Of a stretch of 64,000 nucleotides of DNA, positions 31,890 to 41,987 are shown piece by piece; the stretch's first letter is position 1; every line of letters begins with the position of its first letter. The notes beneath the pieces were generated by a model. That model worked only from the letters and a program-made list of their open reading frames with translations. It searched no databases and was not told where the DNA came from. Made by a program: the position numbers and the translations under genes. Origin of the DNA: Miscanthus floridulus (lineage: Eukaryota; Streptophyta; Magnoliopsida; Poales; Poaceae). The stretch lies in NCBI RefSeq assembly GCF_019320115.1, contig NC_089581.1:8929707-8993706 (forward strand), given 5' to 3'.

Positions 31890-34277
31890 ATGTCTCACGG
31901 GGATGGTCCTCCTCCTATCTTTGAGGGAGATGATTTTCCATATTGGAAAATCCGCATGGAGGCATACTTAGAAGCTCTAGATGTTGGAATTCTTAGAGCC
32001 GCCTCCCAAGGGTTCCCCGCACCTAGGAATGCCGCCCAACTTCAAGGCGATGAAGTAAATTATGAAAAATGGAATGCAAAGGCTCGCAACACCATTTTTA
32101 GAGGCCTTTGCAAAGAGGTGTTCAATCGTGTAAGGAACCACAAAGACGCCCATGCACTATGGTCGGACGTTTGTGCGCTCCATGAGGGAACCAAGAGTGA
32201 GCGTGAGGAACGCTATCATCTTGTGATTAAAAAGCTAAATTCTTTTGAGATGTTTCCCAAAGAAAGTGCTAATGAGATGTATTCTCGACTAAATGTTCTT
32301 GTAGAGGAAGTCAATGGGCTTGGACTTACTCAAATGTCACCATCCGACGTTGTGAGAAGAATCTTGAGTGTCCTCCCCATTGACAAATATGGGCACATTG
32401 TGACCGTGCTACATCAAGGTGATCTTTCCGCCGCTACACCGACACAAATCTTGGGAAAGATCAATGCTCATGAGATGTACATGCACATCACACCACAAGA
32501 CGGCTCATCCTCTACAAAGAAGAAAGAGAAGGACTTAGCATTCAAAGCTAGCCAAGACAAGGGCAAAGCAAAACTTGAGTATGAGAGCTCAAGTGATGAA
32601 GATGATGAAGAAAGTCTTGCCCTCATGGTGAAGAAGACCACCAAGATGCTAAAAAGGCTAAATAAGAGTGGCATCAAGTTTGATGGCAAGAAGAAGAAGT
32701 TCTTCACAAGCTCAAGAAGAAAGCCAATCTCCGAGATGGATTGCTACAATTGTGGCGAACTTGGCCATCTAGCTCATCAATGCACAAAGCCCAAGAAAGA
32801 CAAGTTCAAGAACAAGGGCAAGAAAGATGATTCAAGTGATGAAGATGAAAAGAAGAAGAACAAGCCATACAAGAAGAGAGATGACAAAAAGAGGGACTTC
32901 TACAAGAAGAAGAAGAGTGGCAAGGCCTACATTGTCGGTGATTGGCTCACGGACATTGATTCATCAAGTGGATCATCCGATGATGAGAGTGACGATGAAA
33001 AGGTGGCCGCCATTGCTATTGATCTTGCATCTTCACCACCACCATCGCCATCATCCTCTACACACCTATGCCTTATGGCCAAAGGTGAACGCAAGGTAAC
33101 TAAGAGTGATGATAGTAGTGATGATGAACATGCTAGTGATGATGATAGTGATAGCGATGATGATGACTCACCTACATATGATGATCTTGTCAAAATACTA
33201 AGAAAATATACAAAGATCATTAGAAAGAGTAGAGCTACAAATGAAAAACTTGATGCTAAAAATGATTCACTCTTAGCTAAGTGTGATACATTAGAAAAGG
33301 CTAATGATGAGCTCAAAGAAACAAATGATTCTATATCATCCAAACTCAAGGAGCTCAAAGCTTCTAAGAAAGAGCTTAAAGATAAAAATGAAAAACTTGA
33401 GTGGGTGCACAATGAGCTTGTCACTAGTCACCATGAGCTAAAAGATGAATATACAACTCTAAAGATCAATTATGATACCCTTATTATTGCACAAGAATTC
33501 TTACCAAATGAGCCACATGATGCTACTAACCATGTTGTTAAGATTGATATAGCTACCTCATGTGATGATTTAATTGATGAAAGCATTGAGCATGGATCTA
33601 GTATCAAGGGCAAGCAAGTGGTTGAGTGCAATGACTATGACGAGTTTGTCAAGCTCAAGAGTGACAATGAAAAGCTCATGAAAGATCTTGAAGAGATGAA
33701 AAGTCACAACACCATTGTGCTAGAAACTCTTGATCATGACAAAGAGGTGATCCTTGAGAATGAGAAGCTAAAAGAAGAAATCAAGAAACTCAAGGAGGAG
33801 AAGAACAATGATATTCTCAAGGAAGAGAATAAGAAGCTCAAGATGGAGAAAGAGCATCTCAAGGTGGGATTGAGCAAGTTTGCTAGAGGCAAGCATCTCC
33901 AAAGTGAGCTACTCATGAATACCGTCATGAAGATGGATAGAAGTGGCATTGGATATATGGCAAGTGTAGAGAAGAAGAAGGCTCAAGCTCAACACCAACA
34001 ATCAAAGCCAAAGCCAAAGCCAAAGAGATGTTTTGAGTGTGGACAAGAAGGCCACTTTGCTCATGAGTGTCAAACTCCACCACCACAACCCTTGCCCAAG
34101 CATGCTAGACCCTTTGCCTTCAATGCTCACTACATGCTTAGAAAAGATTCGAGTGGAAAGATGAAAGTCATGTTCTTAGGTCCCCCCAACAAGAGTAGGC
34201 CTAAGAAAATTTGGGTGGCTAAGTCACTTGTTGAGAAGGTGAAGGGCCCTCAACAAGCTTGGATCCCTAAAGCTTGA
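31890..34277 (+). CDS. gag: Sirevirus Gag, 795 aa, with two zinc knuckles and a coiled coil
   Basis: Gag forms the virus-like particle and packages element RNA. Residues 1-230 form the copia-type gag core (FPYWKIRMEAYL; retrotransposon gag/UBN2-like). A zinc knuckle CYNCGELGHLAHQC is at about 285-298, followed by Lys- and Asp/Ser-rich stretches. About residues 430-690 are heptad-rich (repeated KL, EKL and LKE patterns) and predicted coiled coil. A second knuckle CFECGQEGHFAHEC is at about 713-726. The length is about double that of ordinary copia Gag; an extended coiled-coil C-terminus is a Sirevirus hallmark, reported to contact dynein light chain-like proteins. The start codon lies 39 bp after the primer-binding site. 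It ends in TGA; pol follows in the same frame after a second stop (TAG at 34290). Confidence 0.93.
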   Translation: MSHGDGPPPIFEGDDFPYWKIRMEAYLEALDVGILRAASQGFPAPRNAAQLQGDEVNYEKWNAKARNTIFRGLCKEVFNRVRNHKDAHALWSDVCALHEGTKSEREERYHLVIKKLNSFEMFPKESANEMYSRLNVLVEEVNGLGLTQMSPSDVVRRILSVLPIDKYGHIVTVLHQGDLSAATPTQILGKINAHEMYMHITPQDGSSSTKKKEKDLAFKASQDKGKAKLEYESSSDEDDEESLALMVKKTTKMLKRLNKSGIKFDGKKKKFFTSSRRKPISEMDCYNCGELGHLAHQCTKPKKDKFKNKGKKDDSSDEDEKKKNKPYKKRDDKKRDFYKKKKSGKAYIVGDWLTDIDSSSGSSDDESDDEKVAAIAIDLASSPPPSPSSSTHLCLMAKGERKVTKSDDSSDDEHASDDDSDSDDDDSPTYDDLVKILRKYTKIIRKSRATNEKLDAKNDSLLAKCDTLEKANDELKETNDSISSKLKELKASKKELKDKNEKLEWVHNELVTSHHELKDEYTTLKINYDTLIIAQEFLPNEPHDATNHVVKIDIATSCDDLIDESIEHGSSIKGKQVVECNDYDEFVKLKSDNEKLMKDLEEMKSHNTIVLETLDHDKEVILENEKLKEEIKKLKEEKNNDILKEENKKLKMEKEHLKVGLSKFARGKHLQSELLMNTVMKMDRSGIGYMASVEKKKAQAQHQQSKPKPKPKRCFECGQEGHFAHECQTPPPQPLPKHARPFAFNAHYMLRKDSSGKMKVMFLGPPNKSRPKKIWVAKSLVEKVKGPQQAWIPKA

Positions 34278-34292
34278 ATCTCTTGTGTGTAG

Positions 34293-37200
34293 GTGAACTA
34301 CAAGACCGGTGGAAGTCATTGGGTTATTGATAGTGGTTGCACTCAACATATGACCGGTGATCCTCGTATGTTCACCTCACTAGATGAAAAGGTAGATGGA
34401 CAAGAGAAAATAACATTTGGAGATAATTCAAAGGGCAAGGTCAAAGGATTGGGCAAAGTGGCAATATCAAATGATCATTCCATCTCCAATGTGCTCTATG
34501 TTGCTTCATTAAGTTTCAACTTGCTATCCGTTGGACAATTGTGTGATCTTGGCTTCCAATGCTTGTTCACCGAGAAGGAGGTTGTTGTATCCAAGGTAGA
34601 TGACAAGCAAGTGATATTCAATGGATTTAGATACAACAACTTATATCTAGTTGACTTCACCTCCGAAGATGCAAACTTGAAGACTTGCCTATTCACCAAA
34701 ACAACACTTGGGTGGCTATGGCATAGAAGACTTGCTCATGTTGGGATGAGCTCACTCAAGAAGCTTATGAAGAATGATTTGGTGAGAGGATTGAAGGATG
34801 TCAAGTTTGAGAAGGACAAGCTTTGTAGTGCATGTCAAGCCGGCAAGCAAGTTGCAAACACTCATCCAACCAAAGCCTTCATGTCAACCACAAGAGTGCT
34901 AGAACTCCTACACATGGATTTATTTGGACCAACAACATACAAGAGTTTGGGAGGAAATCTCTATTGTCTTGTGATTGTGGATGACTATTCAAGATATACA
35001 TGGGTGTTCTTCCTTCATGACAAATCCGAAGTTGCATCATGTTTCAAGAAGTTTGCCAAGAGAGCTCAAAATGAATTTGAAGTGAAGCTAAAGAAGATAA
35101 GAAGTGACAATGGCAAAGAGTTTGACAACACAAATATAGAAGCTTATTGTGATGAAGTTGGAATCAAACATGAAGTCTCCGCAACCTATACTCCTCAACA
35201 AAATGGTGTAGTTGAGAGGAAGAACCGGACTTTGATCACTCTTGCAAGGACAATGCTAGATGAGTACAACACCCCCGAAGCTCTATGGGCGGAAGCAATC
35301 AACACCGCATGTTATGCATCCAACCGCCTATTTCTTCAAAAGTTCCTTGTCAAGACACCATATGAGTTGCTCAATGGGAAGAAGCCGGACGTCTCCTTCT
35401 TTAGGGTGTTTGGTTGCAAGTGCTACATCTACAAGAAGCGGCAACACCTAGGGAAGTTTCAAAGGCGTTGTGACATAGGTTTTCTTGTTGGTTACTCATT
35501 GAAGTCCAAAGCATATAGAGTATTTAATCATGCCACCGGCTTGGTTGAAGAAACATATGATGTGGAATTTGATGAATCTAACGGCTCCCAAGGAGCACAT
35601 GAGAATCTTGATGATGTAGGTGATGAACCATTGAGGGAGGCTATGAAGAACATTCCGGTGGGAGACATCAAGCCAAAAGATGATGAAGATGATGTACAAG
35701 TCATTAACCAACCTTCTTCATCAAATGTACCACAAGATGGTGAAAAAGTTGGGAGAGTAGAAAATGAAGATACTCATATCTCCCATGAGCAAATGGTGGT
35801 ACAAGCACAAGATGTTGATGCTCCACAACCTCCTCCTCAAGTGGTCAATAGAAGAAATACACCTCTCCTACAAGATCATCCACAAGATCTCATCATAGGG
35901 AGTCCAACAAAGGGGGTGATGACTCGATCTCAAAAACTTACTTCATTTATTGCTCATCACTCTTTTGTCTCTTGCTATGAGCCTACCAAGGTAGAAGATG
36001 CTCTTAAAGATCCGGATTGGATCAATGCCATGCATGAAGAGTTGAACAACTTCACTCGCAATGAAGTTTGGAATCTTGAAGAGCGACCAAAAGGTGCAAG
36101 AGTCATTGGAACGAAGTGGGTGTTCCGCAACAAGCAAGATGATCAAGGTGTTGTTGTGAGGAACAAGGCAAGACTAGTTGCAAAGGGGTTCTCTCAAGTT
36201 GAAGGTTTAGATTTTGGAGAAACCTTTGCACCGGTTGCAAGATTAGAAGCCATCCGTATCCTTCTTGCATATGCATCACACCATGAAATGAAACTATATC
36301 AAATGGATGTGAAAAGTGCATTCTTAAATGGCTTTATTAATGAACTAGTCTATGTTGATCAACCTCCCGGGTTTGAAGACCCTAGATATCCTAATCATGT
36401 TTATAGGTTGTCCAAGGCACTATATGGGCTTAAGCAAGCCCCAAGAGCTTGGTATGAGCGCCTTCGGGACTTCCTTATTGAGAAGGGCTTCACCATTGGG
36501 AAGGTCGACACCACACTATTCACCAAGAAGCTTGATGGGCATATCTTCATTTGTCAAGTATATGTTGATGATATCATCTTTGGATCGTCAAATGAAGACT
36601 CATGCAAAGAATTTGGTGAATTGATGTCTAAGGAGTTCGAGATGTCAATGATTGGTGAGCTTACATTCTTTCTTGGTTTTCAAGTCAAGAAAATGAAAGA
36701 AGGCATCTTCATCTCTCAAGAGAAATACACAAAAGATCTTCTCAAGAGATTCAAGATGGATGAATGTAAGCCAATCAAGACCCCAATGCCTACAAATGGA
36801 CATCTCGACCTAGATGAGGGAGGTAACTCGGTTGATCAAACTCTCTACCGTTCTATGATTGGTAGCTTGTTATATTTAACCGCATCTAGGCCCGACATCA
36901 TGTTTAGTGTGTGTATGTGTGCTAGATTTCAAGCTAGTCCTAAGGAAACACATTTAATTGCCGTAAAAAGAATCCTTAGGTATCTTAAGCACACACCAAG
37001 CATTGGCCTTTGGTATCCCAAAGGAGCTTTATTTGAATTAATTGGCTATTCCGATTCGGATTACGCCGGATGCAAAGTTGATAGAAAGAGCACATCCGGA
37101 GGGTGCCATTTGCTTGGTAGATCACTTGTGTCTTGGTCCTCCAAGAAACAAAATAGTGTGGCTTTGTCCACCGCCGAAGCGGAATACATTGCCGCGGGTG

Positions 37201-37520
37201 CTTGTTGTGCACAAATATTATACATGAAACAAACTTTACTAGACTATGGAGTAGTTCTAGAAAAAGTACCTCTTTTGTGCGACAATGAAAGTGCGGTAAA
37301 ACTTGCAAATAATCCGGTTCAACACTCTCGCACCAAGCATATAGATATCCGCCATCACTTTCTAAGAGATCATGTAGCCAAAAATGATATATCACTAGAA
37401 GGTGTAAGATCCGAAGATCAATTAGCGGATATCTTCACTAAACCGCTAGATGAAGCTACATTTTGTAGATTGCGGAACGAGCTCAATGTACTTGATTTTA
37501 GTAACTTCACAAAAAATTGA
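34293..37520 (+). CDS. pol: Sirevirus Pol polyprotein (PR-IN-RT-RH), 1075 codons
   Basis: Domains in order: aspartic protease ([13 protein letters not shown], about residues 11-23), the integrase zinc region (HRRLAHVGM to CSACQAGK, about 143-187), the integrase core with its three acidic residues ([26 protein letters not shown]), the copia reverse transcriptase with [10 protein letters not shown] at about 755-764, and RNase H with [12 protein letters not shown] at about 955 and a final DIFTKPL motif. No ATG opens the frame; 34293 is the first codon after the TAG. Pol is in the same frame as gag, separated by TGA (34275-34277) and TAG (34290-34292), so expression needs readthrough or splicing. 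No inactivating stop is seen within it. It supplies all enzymes for reverse transcription and integration. Confidence 0.94.
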   Translation: MNYKTGGSHWVIDSGCTQHMTGDPRMFTSLDEKVDGQEKITFGDNSKGKVKGLGKVAISNDHSISNVLYVASLSFNLLSVGQLCDLGFQCLFTEKEVVVSKVDDKQVIFNGFRYNNLYLVDFTSEDANLKTCLFTKTTLGWLWHRRLAHVGMSSLKKLMKNDLVRGLKDVKFEKDKLCSACQAGKQVANTHPTKAFMSTTRVLELLHMDLFGPTTYKSLGGNLYCLVIVDDYSRYTWVFFLHDKSEVASCFKKFAKRAQNEFEVKLKKIRSDNGKEFDNTNIEAYCDEVGIKHEVSATYTPQQNGVVERKNRTLITLARTMLDEYNTPEALWAEAINTACYASNRLFLQKFLVKTPYELLNGKKPDVSFFRVFGCKCYIYKKRQHLGKFQRRCDIGFLVGYSLKSKAYRVFNHATGLVEETYDVEFDESNGSQGAHENLDDVGDEPLREAMKNIPVGDIKPKDDEDDVQVINQPSSSNVPQDGEKVGRVENEDTHISHEQMVVQAQDVDAPQPPPQVVNRRNTPLLQDHPQDLIIGSPTKGVMTRSQKLTSFIAHHSFVSCYEPTKVEDALKDPDWINAMHEELNNFTRNEVWNLEERPKGARVIGTKWVFRNKQDDQGVVVRNKARLVAKGFSQVEGLDFGETFAPVARLEAIRILLAYASHHEMKLYQMDVKSAFLNGFINELVYVDQPPGFEDPRYPNHVYRLSKALYGLKQAPRAWYERLRDFLIEKGFTIGKVDTTLFTKKLDGHIFICQVYVDDIIFGSSNEDSCKEFGELMSKEFEMSMIGELTFFLGFQVKKMKEGIFISQEKYTKDLLKRFKMDECKPIKTPMPTNGHLDLDEGGNSVDQTLYRSMIGSLLYLTASRPDIMFSVCMCARFQASPKETHLIAVKRILRYLKHTPSIGLWYPKGALFELIGYSDSDYAGCKVDRKSTSGGCHLLGRSLVSWSSKKQNSVALSTAEAEYIAAGACCAQILYMKQTLLDYGVVLEKVPLLCDNESAVKLANNPVQHSRTKHIDIRHHFLRDHVAKNDISLEGVRSEDQLADIFTKPLDEATFCRLRNELNVLDFSNFTKN

Positions 37521-39067
37521 GCTTGTGTTGTCCCTTGCATTCATTGTAAAATACAACATGTTTAATGTGTGGCAATGCATATAGGGCTTGTCCAACATGG
37601 TTAAGATAACCGCCGAAAAGCGTGTGAAGAAGCTTAACCTTGGATCAAACTTGACAAGCAACTAGATTTACTTACAAGCTTTACATATGCATGAATGTTG
37701 TTTTGTCGTTTTGTTCCATTTGCCCTCTTGTTGCCTACTTTCTTAAAAAGAATTATAGCCTAAGGCAAAATATTTTGAAAAATATGAGGGTTTGAGAGAG
37801 GTCACTCACATCAGTCCCAATTGGTGTTTATTTGGATCCTATTCAAGTTGGGACTTGATTGGGAACAGGTAGCGCGAAGGTATTTTGAAGAATTGCTGAA
37901 AAAGGTGCACCGGACGCTGCACCGGACGCTACTGTCCAGCGTCCGGTCAGTTCACAGGAGGTGAACTGCTGTTGAAGGAGTGACCGGACGCTGCGTCTGT
38001 GCGTCCGGTCAGAAAGGGCTCAGCGTCCGGTCGATCGGAGAATGACAAAGTTGTACTGACCGGACCCTGCCTGCGTCCGGTCAAGGACCACCGGACGCGT
38101 CCGGTCGCGATTCCAGAGGATTTGGACCTCTCTGGAATCGACCGGACGCTGGGTGGTAGCGTCCGGTCGCTACCACCGGAGCGTCCGGTCAGTGGATCCC
38201 GCGCGACTTCAAGTCTCTTTTCCCGTTTCCTTCTCTGTCACGTTCTTGGGGGATTATATTAACGGGCCTTCAATCTTTTCTTCCCTGACCTAACCCGTGA
38301 CCCGCGCCCAAGTCGCCGCCGCACCGTTGCGCCGCCGCCTCTTCGCGCCTTACCTCGCGCCCGCGCCGCCGTGCCCTAGCCCGAGCCACCATCGCAGCCC
38401 AGCCGCGCGGCACCTACTCCGGTCAGCCTGCACCCGCGCCCGCCGTCGTGCCTTCGCCTAGCGCGCCACCGAGCCCCGCGCCGCTGTCCCGCGCTACCAC
38501 CTGCCCGTCGCAGCCAAGCGCCGCCGAGCTCCGGCCCTGCCTTGCCTCTGCTCAGCACCTCGCCGGTCACCTCGCACCCAAGCTCGCTGCCCCATCGGTG
38601 CCGAGGCTGCCAATCTTCGCCGCTCTTGCCCGATCCTCTCACTGGTTGGTAAGGCAAAATCTTGTGCTTCAATATTGATCTCAAATTGTGACCTAGATCA
38701 AACTCTAATCGCACTGATTCCCCATTGCATTCAGGGCATTTGACATAACCCTAGCCCGGTTCCGAGAATCCCCCGCGTGACAACGTACCTCTTCTCGGTT
38801 CGCGGTTCGTCAGGTAGAAAGCCATACGATTCAATTTCGCATCTACATTGCTTTCTCTATTAGGATTTCGCAACTATTAGATATATGGTATTTATTTGTA
38901 TATCCATCTATTCCATCGTGCAGCGAGTCGGTTCCGTTGTGTTTCGTCTGGCAGTTGGCAGCAAACTCGGAGCCAAGCTCGCGAGTAAGGATCGAGGCCA
39001 AGCCTCGAAAGCAGCAGTATTGACAGTTGATCTTCATCAGCGGCAGTTCACCATCTTGTCAGCTCAG
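37521..39067 (+). other. Pol to ORF3 spacer of the Sirevirus
   Basis: A 1.5-kb non-coding spacer. It contains a second array of the CCGGACGC motif at 37909-38190, then a very GC-rich tract (38,290-38,650) with a plausible splice donor context (CTGGTTGGTAAGGC at about 38,641) and acceptor-like tracts before ORF3. This suggests that ORF3 could be expressed from a spliced RNA, but that is inference. Confidence 0.5.
37909..38190. repeat. Internal array of CCGGACGC motifs before ORF3
   Basis: About fourteen copies of the same ACCGGACGC/GCGTCCGGT unit found in the LTR, including ACCACCGGACGCGTCCGGTC near 38,090-38,106. It lies between pol and ORF3, where a second promoter or an RNA element could reside. 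Confidence 0.85.
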
Positions 39068-41491
39068 ATGGCTCGCACCAAGAATGTTGGTGGTGGCCCA
39101 GGCGATGATGATCGGAGGCCCCCGCCTCGTCAGCCAGCCGGATCCAAGGGCAAGTCAACCAAGCAAGTAACATCCAAGAAGCGCAAGTACCCCGACGCCG
39201 AGACAGCGAGAGCAGCAGCTGTTGCAGAGGCCGCAGAGCGTGCAGAGAGAGGTGGTACCCGCAGCGGAGTTGTTATTGCAGATCAGCCAGTTTCACCCGC
39301 ACTCAGAGCTGCGATTGAGGAGGCTGAGCGTCGTCATGGTAGTCCAGCTGGGACTGCCACGTTGGCAGGACGACGGGTTGCCATTGAGGAGGGTCCGTCA
39401 GCACAGCAGCAGCCCCCACCAGCAGAGCCTCAGCCAGCCCAGGAGGCTCAGGAGAGTCAGGAGACCGAGCCGGCACCTCAGCTACGCCGCTCGAGTCGTA
39501 CCAGTGCTACAGTTCCACCGAGGCCAGTTACACGGCGCAGGGGTTCACGTCCCCCGCCCAGACCAGAGGGTCCGCCTCCAGTGGTACACCTCGACTTGAG
39601 GGCCGCTACAGCCAGGCAGGTTCAGCAGCTGCGGTTTGTTGAGTTCGAGATCTGGTTTCCTCCGAGGAGGGATGAGAGAGCAGCTGAGGGGTTCTACACG
39701 CCACTACATGAGGATTTCTACAATGCATATCTTAACAGTGGGGCAGTGTTCAGATCACAGAGGGTCTGTCAGATAGAGTCCATTGTGGCAGCAGCCGGAG
39801 AGGGCATTCGGCAATACTTGTCATATTTGCCAGGACTGTCAGATCTGATTGGACGGACGGGGATATATGTACCATCTTGGGTCCGTCAGTTTTATGCCTC
39901 GCTCTATGTTGATCCTCATCACAGATTCATTCACTTTGCCTTCAACGGCAAAGACCATAGAGTGACTAGTGGCAGAGCCAGGGAGATACTGAGACTACAG
40001 GAGCAACCCATAAAGATGCATGAGGTTTGCTATGGACAGCAGGGACCTCCCAGGCGTCCCCATGGAGGGTTGGTGCCCCCTACAGACTTAGTGCGGCATT
40101 GCTTCAAGGAGCCGTTTGGTGAGGGGTCGAGCAGGAACCCCAGTGACTTGACTCCTACAGCGAGGATACTAGAGGCCATCATCAGGAGGACACTGCTTCC
40201 CAGGTTGGGATACAGGGAGGGCCTGACTCGCTTACAGCTCTGGCTTCTCAATGCCATCATGCAGATGACAGTGTTTGACATCTGGGACCTCCTTCTTTCT
40301 GAGATGGAGGATACTATAGCTGAGGGATTCAAGGGTCGCAGGCAGCTTCCCTATGCTCACTGGATCACCTTCCTTATTCGCAGAGTTGTAATGGATAAGC
40401 CCCCTGGCATGATGGATGAGTATACAGGTGCCACCACAGAGTTCCCAGCTTACAACCTGTCACAGCGGATCAGACACGCCACTCCTCAGGCACCCAGTCA
40501 GCCTAGCCGTCGCCCCGACGTGCCAGAGTCTGCAGCTCAGCAGGATGAGATCATCAGAGGGATTGCAGCTACTGAGGAGGCGGAGCTAGAGGCACAGCAG
40601 GAGGTGAGCGAGTACAGTGATAGCTCCGACGACGACTACCAGCCTATACCTCAGATGCCTCCACGCAGACACGATGCAGAGGCCGGTAGCTCCAGTTCTG
40701 CTCCACCTGCTCCACAGACAGACCCCGCTCTCATTGCTATTCTTGAGCGGATGCAGCAGGATCAGACACGACAGGCACAGGAGACAGCTGCCAACTTCGC
40801 ACAGTTTCAGGCTCGTCAGGACGAGTTCCAGCGGCAGCAGCAGCTCCTTCAGCACCAGCAGCTACTAATGCAGCAGCAGCTCATGGGATTCATGCAGCAT
40901 GTAGTGACAGCTATTGGGGTCCCAATGCCACAGCCTTCGCCCCAGCTTGCACAGCCTCCTACCACTTCGACGACTCCAGCAGTACAGCCCATCGGGCTTC
41001 AGAGTCAGGGACAGCCTCCAGTTCAGTTCACGTCACCTCCAGTACAGGTGTCCCAGTGGTTAGCCTCACCGGGTGTTGCCCCGCAGTTCACGCCCTTTCA
41101 GACGGGCTTTACACCAGAGCAGTCTTCCTCGCTGTTCGTGCCTGAGTCGTCAGTCTCCAGGAGTCTTGGAGCATCATTCAGCGAGTTGACCGGCATGCCT
41201 ACTCCGCCTCACATGCATACTGCCGGTCCGTCTACAGCAGCTCCAGCTATCATGACCACTCAGAGGCTCCCCTCGTCTGTCGCCTCGTCAGATCCTACGA
41301 CAGACTTACTTGCAGCGTCACAGGCAGCACCAGCCCCAGCTCAGACCCAGACCGCTTCAGCGACACTTCCTGCTTCAGAGGGTCAGTTAGTTCAGAGCTC
41401 AGGATCTGATGATGATGGCGCCCAGTTCCATCTTGCTCCACGTACTTCAGCGCCCGACTCGTCCGCTGCAGCCCCGCCGTCCGACCCTTAG
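39068..41491 (+). CDS. Sirevirus third ORF, 807 aa, unknown function
   Basis: This frame occupies the position where some Sireviruses carry an envelope-like gene. It is open from 38885; the ATG at 39068 (MARTKNVGGG) is the likeliest start because the upstream 61 codons are unlike the rest. Residues 1-175 are disordered, with basic stretches (KKRKYP could be a nuclear signal). About 175-470 look globular (FVEFEIWFPPRRDE, YVPSWVRQFYASLY, HRFIHFAFNGKDHRVTSG, LWLLNAIMQMTVFDIWDLLL). An acidic patch (SDSSDDDY) follows at about 517, then a Gln-rich coiled-coil-like stretch and a Pro/Ser/Thr-rich tail. I see no signal peptide and no convincing membrane anchor, so a classical envelope is unlikely. The central pattern recalls the putative plant transposon protein domain of Athila-type ORFs, a weak inference. 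Its length and open frame imply recent selection. Confidence 0.8.
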   Translation: MARTKNVGGGPGDDDRRPPPRQPAGSKGKSTKQVTSKKRKYPDAETARAAAVAEAAERAERGGTRSGVVIADQPVSPALRAAIEEAERRHGSPAGTATLAGRRVAIEEGPSAQQQPPPAEPQPAQEAQESQETEPAPQLRRSSRTSATVPPRPVTRRRGSRPPPRPEGPPPVVHLDLRAATARQVQQLRFVEFEIWFPPRRDERAAEGFYTPLHEDFYNAYLNSGAVFRSQRVCQIESIVAAAGEGIRQYLSYLPGLSDLIGRTGIYVPSWVRQFYASLYVDPHHRFIHFAFNGKDHRVTSGRAREILRLQEQPIKMHEVCYGQQGPPRRPHGGLVPPTDLVRHCFKEPFGEGSSRNPSDLTPTARILEAIIRRTLLPRLGYREGLTRLQLWLLNAIMQMTVFDIWDLLLSEMEDTIAEGFKGRRQLPYAHWITFLIRRVVMDKPPGMMDEYTGATTEFPAYNLSQRIRHATPQAPSQPSRRPDVPESAAQQDEIIRGIAATEEAELEAQQEVSEYSDSSDDDYQPIPQMPPRRHDAEAGSSSSAPPAPQTDPALIAILERMQQDQTRQAQETAANFAQFQARQDEFQRQQQLLQHQQLLMQQQLMGFMQHVVTAIGVPMPQPSPQLAQPPTTSTTPAVQPIGLQSQGQPPVQFTSPPVQVSQWLASPGVAPQFTPFQTGFTPEQSSSLFVPESSVSRSLGASFSELTGMPTPPHMHTAGPSTAAPAIMTTQRLPSSVASSDPTTDLLAASQAAPAPAQTQTASATLPASEGQLVQSSGSDDDGAQFHLAPRTSAPDSSAAAPPSDP

Positions 41492-41502
41492 GTTTTGGTG
41501 TT

Positions 41503-41987
41503 TGACGCCAAAGGGGGAGAGGGTTTGAGTATGTAGACTTAGGGGGAGCGAGTTTTAGGGGGAGCTAGTTATCTAGTATTAGCTTTTTATATACATTTGG
41601 AGTTTTATTTGTGTGATACACTATTACTTATGCATTCGTGTGTTTACTTTCATGCATACTATTATATATATGTGATAGTGCTATCTACGTGATTGTGATA
41701 TTTGACATGTGTGATTCCTACTTTGCTTTATCTATATGTCATATCACTTGAGTAATGCTCATTTGCCCTTTGCTTCCGCGGTTATACTTCGAAGCAAATG
41801 AGCTTTGTAATTAGTACTCATGCTTAATTCATATCCTTTGAGTACATTGTGTTGGCTTGGGTCATATAAGCTTGACTAACTCTTTTGTTCTTATTGACAA
41901 AAGCTTACATGAACCAAGCCCGTCAAAAACCTCACTCCATAACATACTCGAGGTAGTATTGTCATCAATCACCAAAAAGGGGGAGAT
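41503..41987 (+). promoter_or_regulatory. Polypurine tract region before the 3' LTR
   Basis: The functional tract AAAAAGGGGGAGAT (about 41974-41987) abuts the 3' LTR. Further look-alikes occur upstream: AAAGGGGGAGAG near 41511, TAGGGGGAGCG near 41540 and TTAGGGGGAGCTAG near 41557. Multiple tracts are a described Sirevirus trait. Confidence 0.8.

Noticed and set aside
32468..33949. Minus-strand Ser/Leu/Phe-rich frames inside the Sirevirus gag
   Set aside because: They are complements of the Lys/Glu/Asp-rich coiled-coil coding sequence.
38885..39067. Hydrophobic N-terminus of the third Sirevirus ORF as a signal peptide
   Set aside because: The first 61 codons are unlike the rest and precede a better start (MARTK). 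A spliced leader is more likely than a signal peptide.
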